Below are positions 1 to 8,913 of a DNA stretch of 64,000 nucleotides, one piece after another (position 1 is the stretch's first letter; each line of letters begins with the position of its first letter). The stretch comes from Perkinsus olseni (taxonomy: Eukaryota > Perkinsozoa > Perkinsida): assembly GCA_013115125.1 (NCBI GenBank), contig JABANN010000044.1, positions 41,411-105,410 of the forward strand. The letters are read 5' to 3'. Below the pieces are notes generated by a model. The model worked only from the letters and a program-made list of their open reading frames with translations, did no database searches and was not told the DNA's origin. Made by a program: the position numbers and the translations under genes.

Positions 1-128
1 CCCTGACGGCCACCACACCGTCACCGACCCTCCGATCACCTATCTCACCTCTGCCGTTTATCCGGCATGCCACCACCATCACTCTGGCCCAGCTGCCTCT
101 TCTCACTGTAACTGCCATTAGCACCCCA

Positions 129-875
129 TCAGTCCTCCACCCCTACCACTCCTGCCCACCTCGCCGCCACTGCCGACGTCCTAACCGGCGCCGCCTTGAT
201 CCGGGCCTCTCTCTCACGCTCCATCTTCTCCTTCTGTTCCTTCGCCAACTTCTCCCTCATCTCTCTGTCCTTCTCGAGCTGCTCTCTCATCTTGGCCTCC
301 CTCTCCTCCCGCTCCTTGGCCAACCTATCCGCCACCTCCCTGTCTCGCTTCGCCTGCTCCTTCGCTTCGATCTCCGACCACACCTTTTGACAGGAGTCGT
401 TCTTAGCATCCTGACACGAGGAGGAACCCTTAACCACAATTTCGCGGCGCGCGAGAATTACCATTGCAGAAACATGCCAGCCTCCTACAAACTCCTCCTT
501 GTTTTCCTCTGCCCAACCAGGCACCTTCGCAGTGTATTGATACTCAGTCCGCTGCTCACCACCATCATCAGCCTACAGCGAGTGTGGCTGTACTGTGGGT
601 AATGACCAGCCGGCTTGTACTACCTCCCGCTTCGCCTTTTTGAACTGGATGACATCTTCTCCCTCACCTCCCTCCGGGAGCATCTCCTTCAGCCTAGCTG
701 TAGTGGCAGGTATTATGGAGTTACCATAACTACTACCTGCAGCAACCACAAGAATAATAAGAATATGATATGGAAGAACAAGAAAGACCAACAATGATAA
801 TGATGAGAAAGTGATATACTTGAGATCATAATGGTTATGATAAATGCCAAGAATCATACCAAATTTCCGCTGCAT
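129..875 (-). CDS. Single-pass membrane protein with charged coiled-coil tail (unrecognised)
   Basis: Two to three exons on the minus strand. The first exon starts at an ATG at 875 and encodes a strongly hydrophobic stretch (FSSLSLLVFLVLPYHILIIL) that should be a membrane anchor or signal anchor, followed by a short polar region. After an intron of about 70 nt (roughly 525-593) the reading continues as VPGWAEENKEEFVGGWHVSAM. A 51-nt GT-AG intron (411-461) carrying a dispersed GC-rich motif can then be removed in phase 0. The tail is rich in Lys, Arg and Glu (KEREEREAKMREQLEKDREM) and should form a long charged helix; it ends near 129. No family is recognised. The layout suggests a membrane-tethered helical protein. 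The 5' end and first intron are inferred. Confidence 0.5.
411..461 (-). repeat. 51-nt intron containing GC-rich dispersed motif (copy 1)
   Basis: On the minus strand this begins GTAATTCTCGCGCGCCGCG and ends TCGTGTCAG, a good GT-AG intron between WHVSAM and DAKNDSCQK. The motif is in the inverted orientation relative to the splice donor. The intron has no in-frame stop and a length divisible by three, so retention would add 17 residues. Confidence 0.6.
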
Positions 876-1982
876 TATACCCTACACTACGTCGTACTAT
901 GTACTACAACTCAGGGAGGGTAAAGTCATCACAAGTAACACAGTGAAAGTAGTACCACTGAGTGGTGGCCTCTGCGGCAACTACAGCAGGCCGGTAGGCG
1001 TCCGCAAAGTTCACTGTAGATTCAGGATAATAGTCGACAAGACCTCATCAAGCTTGCCCTACTATTCACTGCAGTTGAGAATTTCCGTCCCTCGGTCCCG
1101 CCGGAGGCATCAACCCGACAGTAGCTACAGAGCAGGACCACGGCTATCGGTGGTGAAGCTCTCTATTATCAGAGTCAACGCGAGCTCAGCGTCTGAAAAT
1201 TCTGCGTGAAGGCATTTTCCCTGTCTCTTTTCATCAGCATCGCAGCTGCTTCTACTGAGCCGGTTTTCGCTTTCGGTAGACCACGGGCCGTCGTAATTCC
1301 GATAAGTGCTAAGACGGGCTTAGCAGCAGCAGCAGCAGCACACACCCGTGGGGTCGCGGGTGTGGCGAATGTTCCCTGGGCTGTCCTTGGGCTGCTGCTC
1401 TCGGGCCTACCTTTCCTCTCTTGCCCACAAATCCCCTCTACAAACTAAACCGAGCGCAGGAGCCACTTCATGATGACGAGGGATGACGAGAAGGAGGCGC
1501 TGATGATGCCGATGAGGGTGTGGCTGGGAAGGAGGAAAAGAAAAAACAGGAGGCGGAGCGAAGCATCATCCGGATTACTATCCATAACACTAGAATCCCC
1601 AAGTTAACTCTCTAGCTCTCTTTGACCCTTCGACAGCGGCGAAGCTCCCACGAAGGCTTCGCCGATTCCTATCGGATTGGACGGCTGCTACTCTCGCGGA
1701 ATTTTGAGAATGACCAGGACCCTCAGAAGGCATGCAGGCTGGCATCCTGCACTCTCAATAACGTCCAACAACAACATGCCACAGATTCATTCTTCCGAAG
1801 AACCACTACGCCTTCCCAGACGCCCAACGGGAAGGGCGAGAGTCGAACCCACTACTTCATGCCACCAAAGCATTCATACCGATTACTCTAGACCGTTCAG
1901 GCAGCTAGCCCGACTTCACAAGACTCACACCAGTACGCACACTATCACGATCGAGATCAATGGGAAGTGAGTCGAATGCTGT
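876..1982. other. Region with only weak coding evidence
   Basis: No complete gene is supported. The minus strand at about 1208-1400 reads open with an alanine tract coded by six GCT codons followed by KPVLALIGITTARGLPKAKT and an alpha-helical stretch, which could be an exon, but neither splice partner is clear. A tRNA-like stretch (1828-1914) and one copy of the GCGGAGCGAAGC motif (1553-1564) also lie here. Confidence 0.3.
1828..1914 (-). other. tRNA-like sequence, decayed (A-box and B-box)
   Basis: Read on the minus strand this contains an A-box-like TAGCTGCCTGAACGG and, about 45 nt downstream, a B-box/T-arm-like GGGTTCGACTCTC, with a length near that of a tRNA with a long variable arm. The acceptor stem does not close well and no clear anticodon stem forms, so a functional tRNA is unlikely. 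It may be a tRNA pseudogene or the head of a SINE. Confidence 0.35.
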
Positions 1983-2726
1983 TCACGATAGTAGTACGTA
2001 TAGGAGAAAGTGGGGATCCCCAGCCCATGGCTCCCTCCTCAAGTGCCAGATATTACTATGCTTCTCCAATAGATCATCCAGAGGTATTCCCTTCAGCGTG
2101 ATGGCTGCATGAGCTGCTGCCTGGACTGCCACTCGCTCGTCCGATTGGTACCCTCCATCGAAGTCCACCCTCCCTCCACCGTTGGGCTGCTGATACCACC
2201 ACACACTACAGCGGTAGGGGAGGCCCTGAGGAGGAAGGGGAAGGGCGTATTTTGACACCTCTAGCTATGTCCCTCCTACCTTGCTGGCTGCCTCTGTCCT
2301 ATTGGCCGAATGGTTATCATGGACCACTTCTAAATGAATGCCCCGCTGCTCCAAATACCTTATAAAGATGCATCAGATTCTCAGCGGAGCGAAGCTCTTC
2401 TCGCCACTACTCCCCCAACGCCTTTTTAAAGTCCAACGTGTACGGCAGGACAGATGCAGCCCGAAGCTCCTTCCTTTTCGCGTCCGCTTTCACTGCAGCC
2501 CGGCGCCTCTCCTCCTCATCGAAGTGAGCATCACCACCGGACGTGGGCATCCTGTACTGCCCTCCTGGAGGTATCAGCACCGGCTGCGTCCTGACACGAT
2601 CACATATCATGTCGCGCGCCACGAAATTACCCCCTACGGCAGGACACTCCGTAGATAGAGGATCCGGCTGCTGCCATTGTCCGTCTCATATTCATCGTAG
2701 GCGATTGGGCGACGGTGGGGCGCCAT
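1983..2726 (-). CDS. Unrecognised four-exon protein
   Basis: The start is the ATG at 2726 (MAPHRRPIAYDEYETDNGSS). A 47-nt intron (2591-2637, carrying the GC-rich motif) joins YLRSVLP to TQPVLIPPGG. A helical charged region follows (HFDEEERRRAAVKADAKRKE). A second intron of about 52 nt joins KKALGE to YLEQRGIHLEVVHDNHS, and a third of about 55 nt joins NRTEAASK to GLPYRCSVWWYQQPNG. The last exon contains FDGGYQSDERVAVQAAAHAA and ends HFLLYVLLS with a stop at 1983. All joins keep frame and have GT-AG ends, which supports a real gene of about 210 residues. No family is recognised; no signal peptide or membrane segment is seen. Confidence 0.6.
2384..2395. repeat. GCGGAGCGAAGC dispersed 12-mer
   Basis: Exact copies occur at 1553-1564, 2384-2395, and in reverse at 2929-2940 and 62006-62017. 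One-base variants (GCGGAGCGTAGC) occur at 7120-7131 and 60411-60422. This copy lies within the second intron of the 1983-2726 gene. Confidence 0.6.
2591..2637 (-). repeat. 47-nt intron containing GC-rich dispersed motif (copy 2)
   Basis: The minus strand reads GTAGGGGGTAATTTCGTGG and on into GCGCGCGAC, ending GATCGTGTCAG. Removing it joins two coding exons in frame (phase 2). The motif lies 8 nt after the donor. Confidence 0.7.
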
Positions 2727-2815
2727 GACGGAGAAGGCAGGAGCCCCCGGGTCCGGTGGAAGGTATCTGACACCTCTAGCTGTACTCTACCACCATCATC
2801 ATGATGGCCACCGCC

Positions 2816-3198
2816 CTACACCTGCTTGTGCAGCTCGCTAGCCGTACCACCCTCGGACCTGAAAACGAGTCCGTTTGGCCTCATGGGGAAGGCCATCGAG
2901 GCGAGTACTTTTCGCCACTTCCGGAAACGCTTCGCTCCGCCTTCACCGACTCAGCCTCCACCATATGAACATCACTATCAACAGGCTTCTCACCTGCGCA
3001 GGTCACAGTGGAGAGCATATCCAAGCTTGACCCATGCAAGATACGGACTAAGTCAGGAGCCTTACCCAGATCAACGCCTGCTTTTCCTGCTCCCTCTCCG
3101 ACGCTGCCCGCTGGTTGGTCCATCACCGTAAAAAACAGCTGCTTCCAGCTGGCAATCCCTCCCTCGGGCGCGCGCTTATCCCGTCGACAGACTCTCAT
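2816..3198 (-). CDS. Unrecognised small protein, two exons
   Basis: Open from an ATG at 3198 (MRVCRRDKRAPEGGIASWKQ), or from a downstream ATG giving MDQPAGSVGEGAGKAGVDLG. The product is polar and acidic near its end (VDSDVHMVEAESVKAERSVS). An intron of about 47 nt near 2861-2907 joins SGSGEK to SEGGTASELHKQV, with the stop at 2816-2818. It lies just upstream of the gene starting at 2726 on the same strand, so the two could be one transcript; the stop and fresh ATG favour two genes. No family recognised. Confidence 0.4.
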
Positions 3199-3323
3199 TA
3201 AAGGCACTGAACGCGAACCCTTCTCCAAGTAGAGCACACTGAGACCTCCTGAGTTTGAAAGCGCTTCCAACAAAAGTGGTGTATAAATACTATAACTACA
3301 AAACCTTTCCAGCACTAGAGCCT

Positions 3324-4898
3324 TTACTGAAAAAACAAGGACCCCATGACGGAGCGATGCCTGGCCAAATTAAGGCAGGCCTTCAACGACAAGCCCACAG
3401 AGGCCATCGCGTTGACGACATTCAAGAGAATTGAAGTGACCAGGACGGCGTTGGACCCCACTGGTTTCCTCAGGAAGGGCCAATCCTCGAGCTTGAACTC
3501 GATGCTCCTGCCATAGAGGGAGTCCTCCTTCAACACGTCCTTCCATACCTGAGGGGCCTGCAGGGCCTCCCTCACAGCAGCTATGGCCGGGGACAGCGTG
3601 CGCTGGTCAGTACTGGTGATTCTGATCTTGTTAGGAGCGTTGAACATAACACTGACCACTGGGTTCTCCGGCTTGTTAACGGAGCCACTGTCCGTCTTCT
3701 CCGGGCGACGCCAATAGATCACCGGCAGCTTTCCTTCAACTACCCCAACTATCTCGAAATTCTGTTGCCACATCACTTGCAGGATGTTCGATAACAAGAG
3801 CCGAGTGTCCACTCTGGACTTAAAGAAGGCATCAAAGGGAAGGCCCTTGAGGACCCATTCCTCAGCCTCTCCGCACTCCTGTTGCCGAGCACACCCCCTC
3901 GGCCACCCAGCAGCGATCGCTCCGGAAATGGCAGAGACTAAGAACTGGTCCAACCCCTGGTGAGGGGGGCCAAACAGTCGAACACGATCCTCCTGATCGA
4001 AGCTGAGACCCACGTACTCCGCCCGCTCCCCCTCCTTCTGCGGCATGCTTTGGAAGAACATCTTAGGCTTGAGGCCGCGACTGTCGGCCACCCTCATTGT
4101 CCCCACCAGTCGATACCCAGACACTTTCTCGAGTGAAACCAGCGTGCCCAGTATAGCCTGGCGAGCCAGCACACCGTCCGAGCCGAAACTGATCCACGGC
4201 ACCGTGTCCAGGGAGAGGTCGACGCCATCAGGGGAATCTTCTACTTCATCAACCACCCATGCGGTCTCTAGACCTGTTCGGACTGTCGAGACCAGCGCAT
4301 CGCGGGCCTCGTCGGGCATGCCACTGGTGACCGCAGTGACCCCCGACCACCCCTGCAGGGCCAGACACAAATCAGGGGGAGGGGAAGAGTCGTTGGGGTC
4401 AGCCCGGAGTATCCAAACCCGGAGGAAGCCTAGCTTGCGATGGGAGATATCAACGTCGGTGACGACCTTGAACCCGGACCGTCGAATAGCATCCATCAGG
4501 CCCAGAGCCAACCTACTGGTCTCGAACCGGTCGGCCTTGAAGTTACACCAAGGAAAGCCTCTTAGCTTGAACTTATGCACGCCAGTGGAGTCCTTGAGGT
4601 TCTCATCCTTCTGAATACCATCACTCCAGCAACTCTCGATCGCCTGCCTGACACCATCCACGAGATGCTGAGGTCCCCGCTGGACGTAGATCTTGTCGTG
4701 GCCTAATATGGCAAGACTGCAGTAGCCAGCAGAGGTGGGGACGAAGGGGTACGCCTCTTGAAAATCAACTTTAAATACCATTAAAAGAGAAAGGAAAGAA
4801 GAGAAGCTGATGATCGGGCTATCCGATAATCCGGGAATTCCGTCAGGCAATGGCGACCAAAAGCCTACGGGTATCAAGGACATCAATCGGTAGCTCAT
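3324..4898 (-). CDS. Tandem modular-repeat protein, copy 1
   Basis: First (3'-most) member of a five-gene minus-strand array. Each member holds about four modules of ~120 residues. A module runs: a strand of the type VGLxxxDDIRL, a helix ending in a conserved Trp, the signature [EQ][FW]xLxGxPW/F, an Arg-containing helix, and D(I/C)Sxx...LxF. Here the signatures are HKFKLRGFPW, LSLDTVPWIS, EEWVLKGLPFDA and IEFKLEDWPF. The conserved N-terminal PTxxGYC(S/A)L is present (FVPTSAGYCSLAIL), but this copy lacks the Met-Gly start of its neighbours; the first 40 residues may be replaced by an intron (polypyrimidine tract and AG near 4760) with an unseen first exon. It is the most diverged copy. Function unknown; similar modules are remembered from uncharacterised fungal and invertebrate proteins, unverified. 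Confidence 0.75.
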   Translation of the reverse strand: MSYRLMSLIPVGFWSPLPDGIPGLSDSPIISFSSFLSLLMVFKVDFQEAYPFVPTSAGYCSLAILGHDKIYVQRGPQHLVDGVRQAIESCWSDGIQKDENLKDSTGVHKFKLRGFPWCNFKADRFETSRLALGLMDAIRRSGFKVVTDVDISHRKLGFLRVWILRADPNDSSPPPDLCLALQGWSGVTAVTSGMPDEARDALVSTVRTGLETAWVVDEVEDSPDGVDLSLDTVPWISFGSDGVLARQAILGTLVSLEKVSGYRLVGTMRVADSRGLKPKMFFQSMPQKEGERAEYVGLSFDQEDRVRLFGPPHQGLDQFLVSAISGAIAAGWPRGCARQQECGEAEEWVLKGLPFDAFFKSRVDTRLLLSNILQVMWQQNFEIVGVVEGKLPVIYWRRPEKTDSGSVNKPENPVVSVMFNAPNKIRITSTDQRTLSPAIAAVREALQAPQVWKDVLKEDSLYGRSIEFKLEDWPFLRKPVGSNAVLVTSILLNVVNAMASVGLSLKACLNLARHRSVMGSLFFQ

Positions 4899-5404
4899 CG
4901 CAATGACGTTACATGAAGACTTTCCTACCTTTTATTAACAAGCAAGGAGCCTTCACTCTCAACATCGATGACGGGTGAATCCACAAGATGCGGCGAGACG
5001 GAACTTAGTTAGCGGCAACTAACTAACGCGATGGAAGGATCGTGGAATAGAATATAATCAGGGCAATATCCCGACCACTGTACGGCGACCATCGGAAGGC
5101 TTATCGACCACCAGCCCCACTACTACAAACTCCGCCATACTGCTGAGCCACCCGCCCCTAAGGCGCCTCCCTGACTATGGCAGAGCACTACAGGGCTGCT
5201 AGAAGAAGCATGCAATGCCTACAATACTGCAGCACAAATCGAACTGGTCCTCCCTGCCATACCCCAGTCGCTACCCTTCCAAACTCCAACAAAACCCCTC
5301 GTATTGAAGACAAAAGCTTTCTGTAAGAAATAAGACCCATCAAAACACCTCTGCTCCCTCAAGCTCACTAAGGAGCGCCATAGAACTAGAATACATCATC
5401 ACCA
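4899..5404. other. Intergenic spacer within the array
   Basis: About 500 bp between copies 1 and 2. No coding evidence, repeat or RNA gene is seen; it should hold the promoter of copy 1 and the 3' end signals of copy 2. Confidence 0.4.
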
Positions 5405-6988
5405 TCACGACTCCTCCCTCCCCTTCCCCCTAGTAAAGTATAGCGTGGAGAGATCTAGCCTGTACCACTCACTGTCAGTGGCAACGCACAGCCTCGAGAG
5501 GTCCAGCGAGGCCCTGAGCTGCCACCCAAGCTCCGCCATGACGTTGACCAGGGTCAGGAGGACGGCCGTGGCATAGACGGTGGTCTTGGGCCCGGGGGTC
5601 CACGTGTGGAAGGGGGACTTCACCAACTTCAACTGCGCACTCCTCCCAAACATGCTCAAGTCCTGCACTGCTTCGACGGGGAATTCTGGCGGGCACAGCG
5701 CCATGCGTATCCTAGGTTGAAGCTCGGCAATTAAGGAATCGTCCGTCGAGGATATCCTGACCTCATCAATGTCATAAAATGAAACGCAAACGATCGGCTC
5801 CTCCAGCACTCGCATCGCTCCGCTAGACTTCCGGAAGACCATAAAGGAGGTCTCAGCCAGCCTACCAGTGTAGTCGATCTTCGGCATGAGTTCGAATCCC
5901 AGCGACCACATTTTTTGCAGTATTTTCCCCATCATTATTCTCACTTCAACCGAATCCTCCCCCTGAACGCCCCATGGAGAGCCGTTCAACCTCCACTCGT
6001 ACGCGTTGTCCTTACCGCCCTCCTGCCTTACCCCATGCAACCAGCTACGGCCAATCACCGCGCTCAGCTCCTGCTGGACGAAGGAATCCAGGAACTCTCC
6101 CGGGGTCGGGAAAATTCTTATAATATCATTATCATCCAAATGCATGCCCACATAGCTGCCCCGGTCCGCTGGGGTCCCCGGCGGTGGTACTCGGAACAAC
6201 AGACTGGACTTGGCGCCGTGGTTCATGGACAACGACAGGGACCTGTCCAACCTGTAGCCAGCCTGGCGTTCAAGCTCCGTCAGAATACCAAGGAGAATCT
6301 GCCGCGCCTCCACCGGTCGATCCCCTCCCGCCGAGAAGGGAGACCCAGCCAGCTGGAACTGATACGCCCCACTATAGTCGGTCTCGCTAGTGATCTGCCA
6401 CGAGTTCACTATCCCTTGCCGCACCGCCTCCTGAATGTCGTACTGCCGATTAGCGTCCTGCTCTTCCATCACAATACGGAGATCGTTCTTATCATGCAGA
6501 CCAATGAGGATGTCCCTACGAGGACTACGGGCAGCCATCTGGTCGATCCTTTTGAGTATCCAAGTTTGGACGAAGAACGGCCTTGACATATCAATATCAT
6601 CAACAATACCCCAGCCAGCCTCCCTCAAGGACTCTACTATCTTCATGGCGTACCTCCTCACGTCTACTGTAGCCTTGCCATGGGCCGCCCAAATCCAACT
6701 GCTCAACTCAAACTCATGCAGGCCATCCACTTTACTACATTTCCTATCCCTTTTAATGAGGCCCCTATCAATAGCCTTTCTCACCGCCTCCAGTACCTCC
6801 TCGGGGCACTTGTAGGCGTAGATTCGGCTGTTATGGGCGAGGACCAGGGCCGAGAATCCCTGGGAGGTGGGAGTGTTGGGCTGGGGGTCATGGAAGCCTT
6901 TGACCCCACCGAAACCAATACGCAGCTGATTCAACTGACGGGTGTCGATGCCGAAGATCGACACGCCAACGGGAGAGCTGTTACCCAT
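5405..6988 (-). CDS. Tandem modular-repeat protein, copy 2 (predicted N-myristoylated)
   Basis: About 527 residues, one exon. I chose the ATG at 6988 because it gives MGNSSPVGVSIFG, a strong N-myristoylation signal (Gly2, Ser6 region), and because three paralogues also start Met-Gly at the equivalent place; an ATG 13 codons upstream exists. Then comes the family N-terminus (FHDPQPNTPTSQGFSALVLA) and four ~120-residue modules with signatures HEFELSSWIW, YQFQLAGSPFSA, YEWRLNGSPWGV and AQLKLVKSPFHT. The DDxIRI strand signature and the DxSR/SG turn recur in each module. No signal peptide or membrane helix, so membrane attachment would rest on the lipid. It ends 5' of copy 1 by about 500 bp. Function unknown. 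Confidence 0.8.
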   Translation of the reverse strand: MGNSSPVGVSIFGIDTRQLNQLRIGFGGVKGFHDPQPNTPTSQGFSALVLAHNSRIYAYKCPEEVLEAVRKAIDRGLIKRDRKCSKVDGLHEFELSSWIWAAHGKATVDVRRYAMKIVESLREAGWGIVDDIDMSRPFFVQTWILKRIDQMAARSPRRDILIGLHDKNDLRIVMEEQDANRQYDIQEAVRQGIVNSWQITSETDYSGAYQFQLAGSPFSAGGDRPVEARQILLGILTELERQAGYRLDRSLSLSMNHGAKSSLLFRVPPPGTPADRGSYVGMHLDDNDIIRIFPTPGEFLDSFVQQELSAVIGRSWLHGVRQEGGKDNAYEWRLNGSPWGVQGEDSVEVRIMMGKILQKMWSLGFELMPKIDYTGRLAETSFMVFRKSSGAMRVLEEPIVCVSFYDIDEVRISSTDDSLIAELQPRIRMALCPPEFPVEAVQDLSMFGRSAQLKLVKSPFHTWTPGPKTTVYATAVLLTLVNVMAELGWQLRASLDLSRLCVATDSEWYRLDLSTLYFTRGKGREES

Positions 6989-7119
6989 TACGAAATGGTG
7001 TAATATCCTGAAACTTGTAATGTGCATGCTTCAACCTCCGATTCGCCCAAAATAACGAAATTCGCTTCAAGTGACAGTACAAAATTGAACACCCAATCAT
7101 GCACTACCTCACGGAATGA

Positions 7120-7131
7120 GCGGAGCGTAGC
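7120..7131. repeat. GCGGAGCGTAGC variant of the dispersed 12-mer
   Basis: Lies between copies 2 and 3 of the array, in GAGCGGAGCGTAGCGG. Its nearest match in the window is at 60411-60422 (GAGCGGAGCGTAGC), 53 kb away. Confidence 0.5.
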
Positions 7132-7164
7132 GGAGGTAGATTTTGTTTTGAACCAGAGTCGACC

Positions 7165-8688
7165 TTAGATACGAGCATGCGTGAAGTACATGGTGGCCGT
7201 ATCCAGCTTGTACTGATTCTTATCATCAGCATAGTACTTCCTTGACACATCAAGTGCCGTCCTCATGACCCACCCCAGCTGATAGAGAGCATCGACCAAG
7301 GACAGCAGCACGCTGCCGCAGTACAGAGCGTTGTGGGAGTTGGTACAGGTGTGGAAGGGGGAGCCCTTCAACGTCAACTGGAGAGATCTGCCATACCGAC
7401 CGAAGCGCTTGATGGGGTCAGCGGTCATAGCGGGGCTCATCAAGGCTTGACGGACAGGGCCTTCGAGAGTATCTAGTATCGTCTCATCAGTACAGGTTAA
7501 CCTAATGTCGTCAGTGTCATGCATAGATACTCCCAACACAGGTTCCGTCGGCGGCAGTGGGACGCTTCCTTCCTTCGGCCTCCGGAATACCATCAAGGAC
7601 ATGTCAGCCAGCTTGCCACTGCAATCGATTTTAGGCATGAGTTCGAATCCCAGCGCCCACATCCCGCTCAACATCCTCCCTACCAGTATACGTGAATCGA
7701 CCGTCTCAGTTCCATGAGCATCCCACGGCCTGCCCGACAACTTCCATTCGTGAGCTCCACCGTACTCCCTCTCCCGCTGGATCCCCCTCGGCCAGCCGTC
7801 CCTTATCGCAGCGCGAAGCGTATCTTTCACAGTCTCATCCAGTGCTCCCCAAGGTGGACACATCAGCCTCACGTCATCAACGTCATTCAAGCTCAGTCCA
7901 ACGTACGCGACCTCTCCGCACTCTCTCGAGCTCTCAGAATGCCGGAATACCAGACTGGACTTCGTCGCCTTACCCGCGGACAGGGCCAAAGAGTGGGCCA
8001 TTCTATACCCAGTACCTTTCTCGATTTGGGCACACATCGCCACCAGCATCCTTCTGATCTTCACCGAGTCCTCGCCGTTGGCCCCCAGGCTCCCAAAAGG
8101 CCGCCCCTTCAGCACGAACTCATGGGCCCCACCATAGTCGCCCTCCCTCGCAATCTTCCACGAGAATTCAATTCCAATTCGAGCGGCTTCTGTGATGTTG
8201 AAGACACGAGTAGCCTCGTCGTCACACAAAATACGAATATCATCGCTGCCGTGCAGCCCCACGACGAAGTCCTTCCGATGGGGCCTCTCAAAATCATCTC
8301 CCTCACGGCGGCGCAGGATGAGTACTTGAAGGAAGCCTGACCTAGACATGTCGACGTCCTCAATCACCTCCCAACGGACTTTTTGCAGCCCTTCGACCAT
8401 CCTCATGATGACTCTTCGTACCTCCACCGTCTTCTTGCCATTGGCCATCCACAACCGGCTGGTCAACTTGAACTTATGCAGCCCCTTGGCCTTATCAGAT
8501 GGCCCGTCACCCTTTAAGTGGCGCCTTCCCAAGGCGTTCCTCACAGCTTGTTTAACTTCCTCAGGGCACTTGAGTCCATAGAGGGCCCCCATACCACAAA
8601 GGGTGAGGGCACAAAGCCCCTGGCGGGTCGGGGTGGCAGGGGAGGGCTCATACAGCCCCTCCAAGCCACTACAACAGACGCATCCCAT
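7165..8688 (-). CDS. Tandem modular-repeat protein, copy 3 (predicted dual-acylated)
   Basis: About 507 residues in one exon. The start at 8688 gives MGCVCCSGLEGLYEP: Gly2 for N-myristoylation and Cys3, Cys5, Cys6 for palmitoylation, the classical dual-acylation arrangement. Upstream in-frame ATGs exist but encode a poorly conserved hydrophobic stretch. The shared N-terminus follows (PATPTRQGLCALTL), then four modules with signatures HKFKLTSRLW, HEFVLKGRPFGS, HEWKLSGRPWDA and LQLTLKGSPFHT. Modules 2 to 4 each open with VGLxxxDD(I/V)R(I/L). This is the cleanest copy and the best template for describing the family. Function unknown; lipid anchoring at a membrane is inference from the N-terminus. 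Confidence 0.82.
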   Translation of the reverse strand: MGCVCCSGLEGLYEPSPATPTRQGLCALTLCGMGALYGLKCPEEVKQAVRNALGRRHLKGDGPSDKAKGLHKFKLTSRLWMANGKKTVEVRRVIMRMVEGLQKVRWEVIEDVDMSRSGFLQVLILRRREGDDFERPHRKDFVVGLHGSDDIRILCDDEATRVFNITEAARIGIEFSWKIAREGDYGGAHEFVLKGRPFGSLGANGEDSVKIRRMLVAMCAQIEKGTGYRMAHSLALSAGKATKSSLVFRHSESSRECGEVAYVGLSLNDVDDVRLMCPPWGALDETVKDTLRAAIRDGWPRGIQREREYGGAHEWKLSGRPWDAHGTETVDSRILVGRMLSGMWALGFELMPKIDCSGKLADMSLMVFRRPKEGSVPLPPTEPVLGVSMHDTDDIRLTCTDETILDTLEGPVRQALMSPAMTADPIKRFGRYGRSLQLTLKGSPFHTCTNSHNALYCGSVLLSLVDALYQLGWVMRTALDVSRKYYADDKNQYKLDTATMYFTHARI

Positions 8689-8913
8689 TGAGGGGCAGTA
8701 AAGCGAACTAACGAAGGGGCAATGGAAGATCATACAGTATCGACTCCCGACAGCAGGAGCACGTCCTCCCTTCTCCACCAGAACACTGACCACCAGCATA
8801 ACCAGAGTTCTAGTACCAACTGTAGCAGCGAATGCTGCAACAAACAGCTTAATGATAGCATTAATGGAGATTCGAATCATGCGGTGGAAAAGTGTGGAAT
8901 GACCAGGCCAATG

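Noticed and set aside
439-470. Plus-strand open frame reading NFAAREN through the motif
   Set aside because: It is the shadow of the minus-strand gene; the motif lies in its short intron.
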